64,000 nt of DNA from Burkholderiaceae bacterium (lineage in GTDB: Bacteria; Pseudomonadota; Gammaproteobacteria; Burkholderiales; Burkholderiaceae_B), in the NCBI GenBank assembly GCA_017983955.1, contig JAGOAJ010000005.1:1-64000 (forward strand), in the 5' to 3' direction. Below, one piece after another: positions 63,725-64,000 of this stretch. Within the stretch, counting starts at the first letter, position 1; each line of letters begins with the position of its first letter. A program made the position numbers and the translations under genes. Under the pieces are notes generated by a model. It was given only the letters and a program-made list of their open reading frames with translations, ran no database searches and was not told the origin of the DNA.

Positions 63725-64000
63725 TTAAACAATACCAGCCTGCGTCAAAATAGCCAACGGCCCCATCTGCCGCACAGGCTCTACTTGTTCTGGGTGCCTG
63801 ACATACAACGTTCCGCCATAAGATAGGGCATTGACCGATACGTCACCCACATGCTCGCGTAGGCGTGGTACCAGCAACAACCAACCCTGCTCTACCAACA
63901 AGTTACATGGCGGCAACAAGCCTTGATCATTCGTCACCAACCCCAGGCTAGCGCAGGCCAGTTGAAACGCCCTGTGCATGCTAGCGGCGGATGTAGCAGT
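63725..64000 (-). CDS. Ap4A phosphorylase / ATP adenylyltransferase-like protein (5' end outside window)
   Basis: The minus-strand frame is open from the window edge to a stop at 63725 (91 codons). PPCNLLVEQGWLLLVPRLRE, then ISVNAL-like VSVNALSYGGTLYVR and the end MGPLAILTQAG match the C-terminal domain of ATP adenylyltransferases/Ap4A phosphorylases. The HIT-type active site would lie outside. An in-frame ATG at 63979 is internal, because homology-like sequence continues upstream of it. 21 bp before the 3-hydroxyanthranilate dioxygenase gene. Confidence 0.72.
   Translation of the reverse strand, partial: TATSAASMHRAFQLACASLGLVTNDQGLLPPCNLLVEQGWLLLVPRLREHVGDVSVNALSYGGTLYVRHPEQVEPVRQMGPLAILTQAGIV

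Overview
This window looks like chromosome of a metabolically versatile betaproteobacterium, most likely Burkholderiales/Alcaligenaceae. The evidence is the density of TRAP and ABC solute importers, paired LysR/TetR regulators, an Ich/Ict/Ccl-type itaconate cluster, a 3-hydroxyanthranilate meta-cleavage pathway, a GltI-type amino-acid importer, and the general protein style. I cannot fix the genus without a search. I see no rRNA, tRNA, CRISPR array, intact insertion sequence or prophage. Genes are densely packed with many 4-bp ATGA overlaps, so most of the window reads as a chain of operons.

Layout. 1-2117 (-): end of a sugar importer locus (RbsC-like permease cut by the window edge, FGGY kinase). 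2258-9699: a TetR gene divergent from a tight operon (class II aldolase, TRAP DctPQM, two SDR dehydrogenases, acyl-CoA ligase) with a clear promoter and operator between them; its substrate is unknown. 9700-15195 (-): 2,2-dialkylglycine decarboxylase-like gene followed by a complete GltI/J/K/L-type amino-acid ABC importer and a LysR gene. 15376-18892: FMN reductase, DTW-domain tRNA-modification protein, an internally deleted AhpD-family remnant, a double PRC-barrel protein and a Bcr/CflA exporter. 19137-24210: a second TRAP operon with creatininase-family, class I glutamine amidotransferase and YbaK-like genes. 24251-27806 (-): lower 3-hydroxyanthranilate/2-aminomuconate pathway. 27892-28239: small membrane protein resembling a K+-channel pore. 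28251-34713: LysR and a putative itaconate catabolic operon. 34746-44437: periplasmic nucleosidase-like protein, NadE, MFS, IlvD, membrane protein, Rieske protein, PEP carboxylase, TSUP permease.

44552-50525: a MASE1-PAS-GGDEF diguanylate cyclase with a perfect 15-bp inverted repeat over its 5' end, then a sodium:solute symporter with a 42-residue partner protein and a structured leader, a roughly 480-bp stretch with no gene, a DUF1330 gene broken by one amber codon, and a quinone oxidoreductase. 50542-57293 (-): YhaN/YhaO-type nuclease pair, di-Mop protein, methyltransferase and a FecCD-type metal ABC importer without a visible binding protein. 57346-63703 (-): 3-hydroxyanthranilate dioxygenase and ACMS decarboxylase upstream of a LivKHMGF importer. 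63725-64000: end of an Ap4A phosphorylase-like gene.

The two ends of the 3-hydroxyanthranilate route (62-63.7 kb and 24-27.8 kb) would together convert 3-hydroxyanthranilate to 4-hydroxy-2-oxovalerate; the final aldolase and acetaldehyde dehydrogenase are not in the window. Three binding-protein genes (near 12.9, 20.1 and 60.8 kb) are each followed by a stem-loop before the permease gene, a common way to keep binding-protein mRNA in excess. The least explained parts are the TetR/TRAP/aldolase operon, the symporter leader at 48.56-48.67 kb, the empty stretch at 48.7-49.16 kb and the hairpin over the cyclase start.
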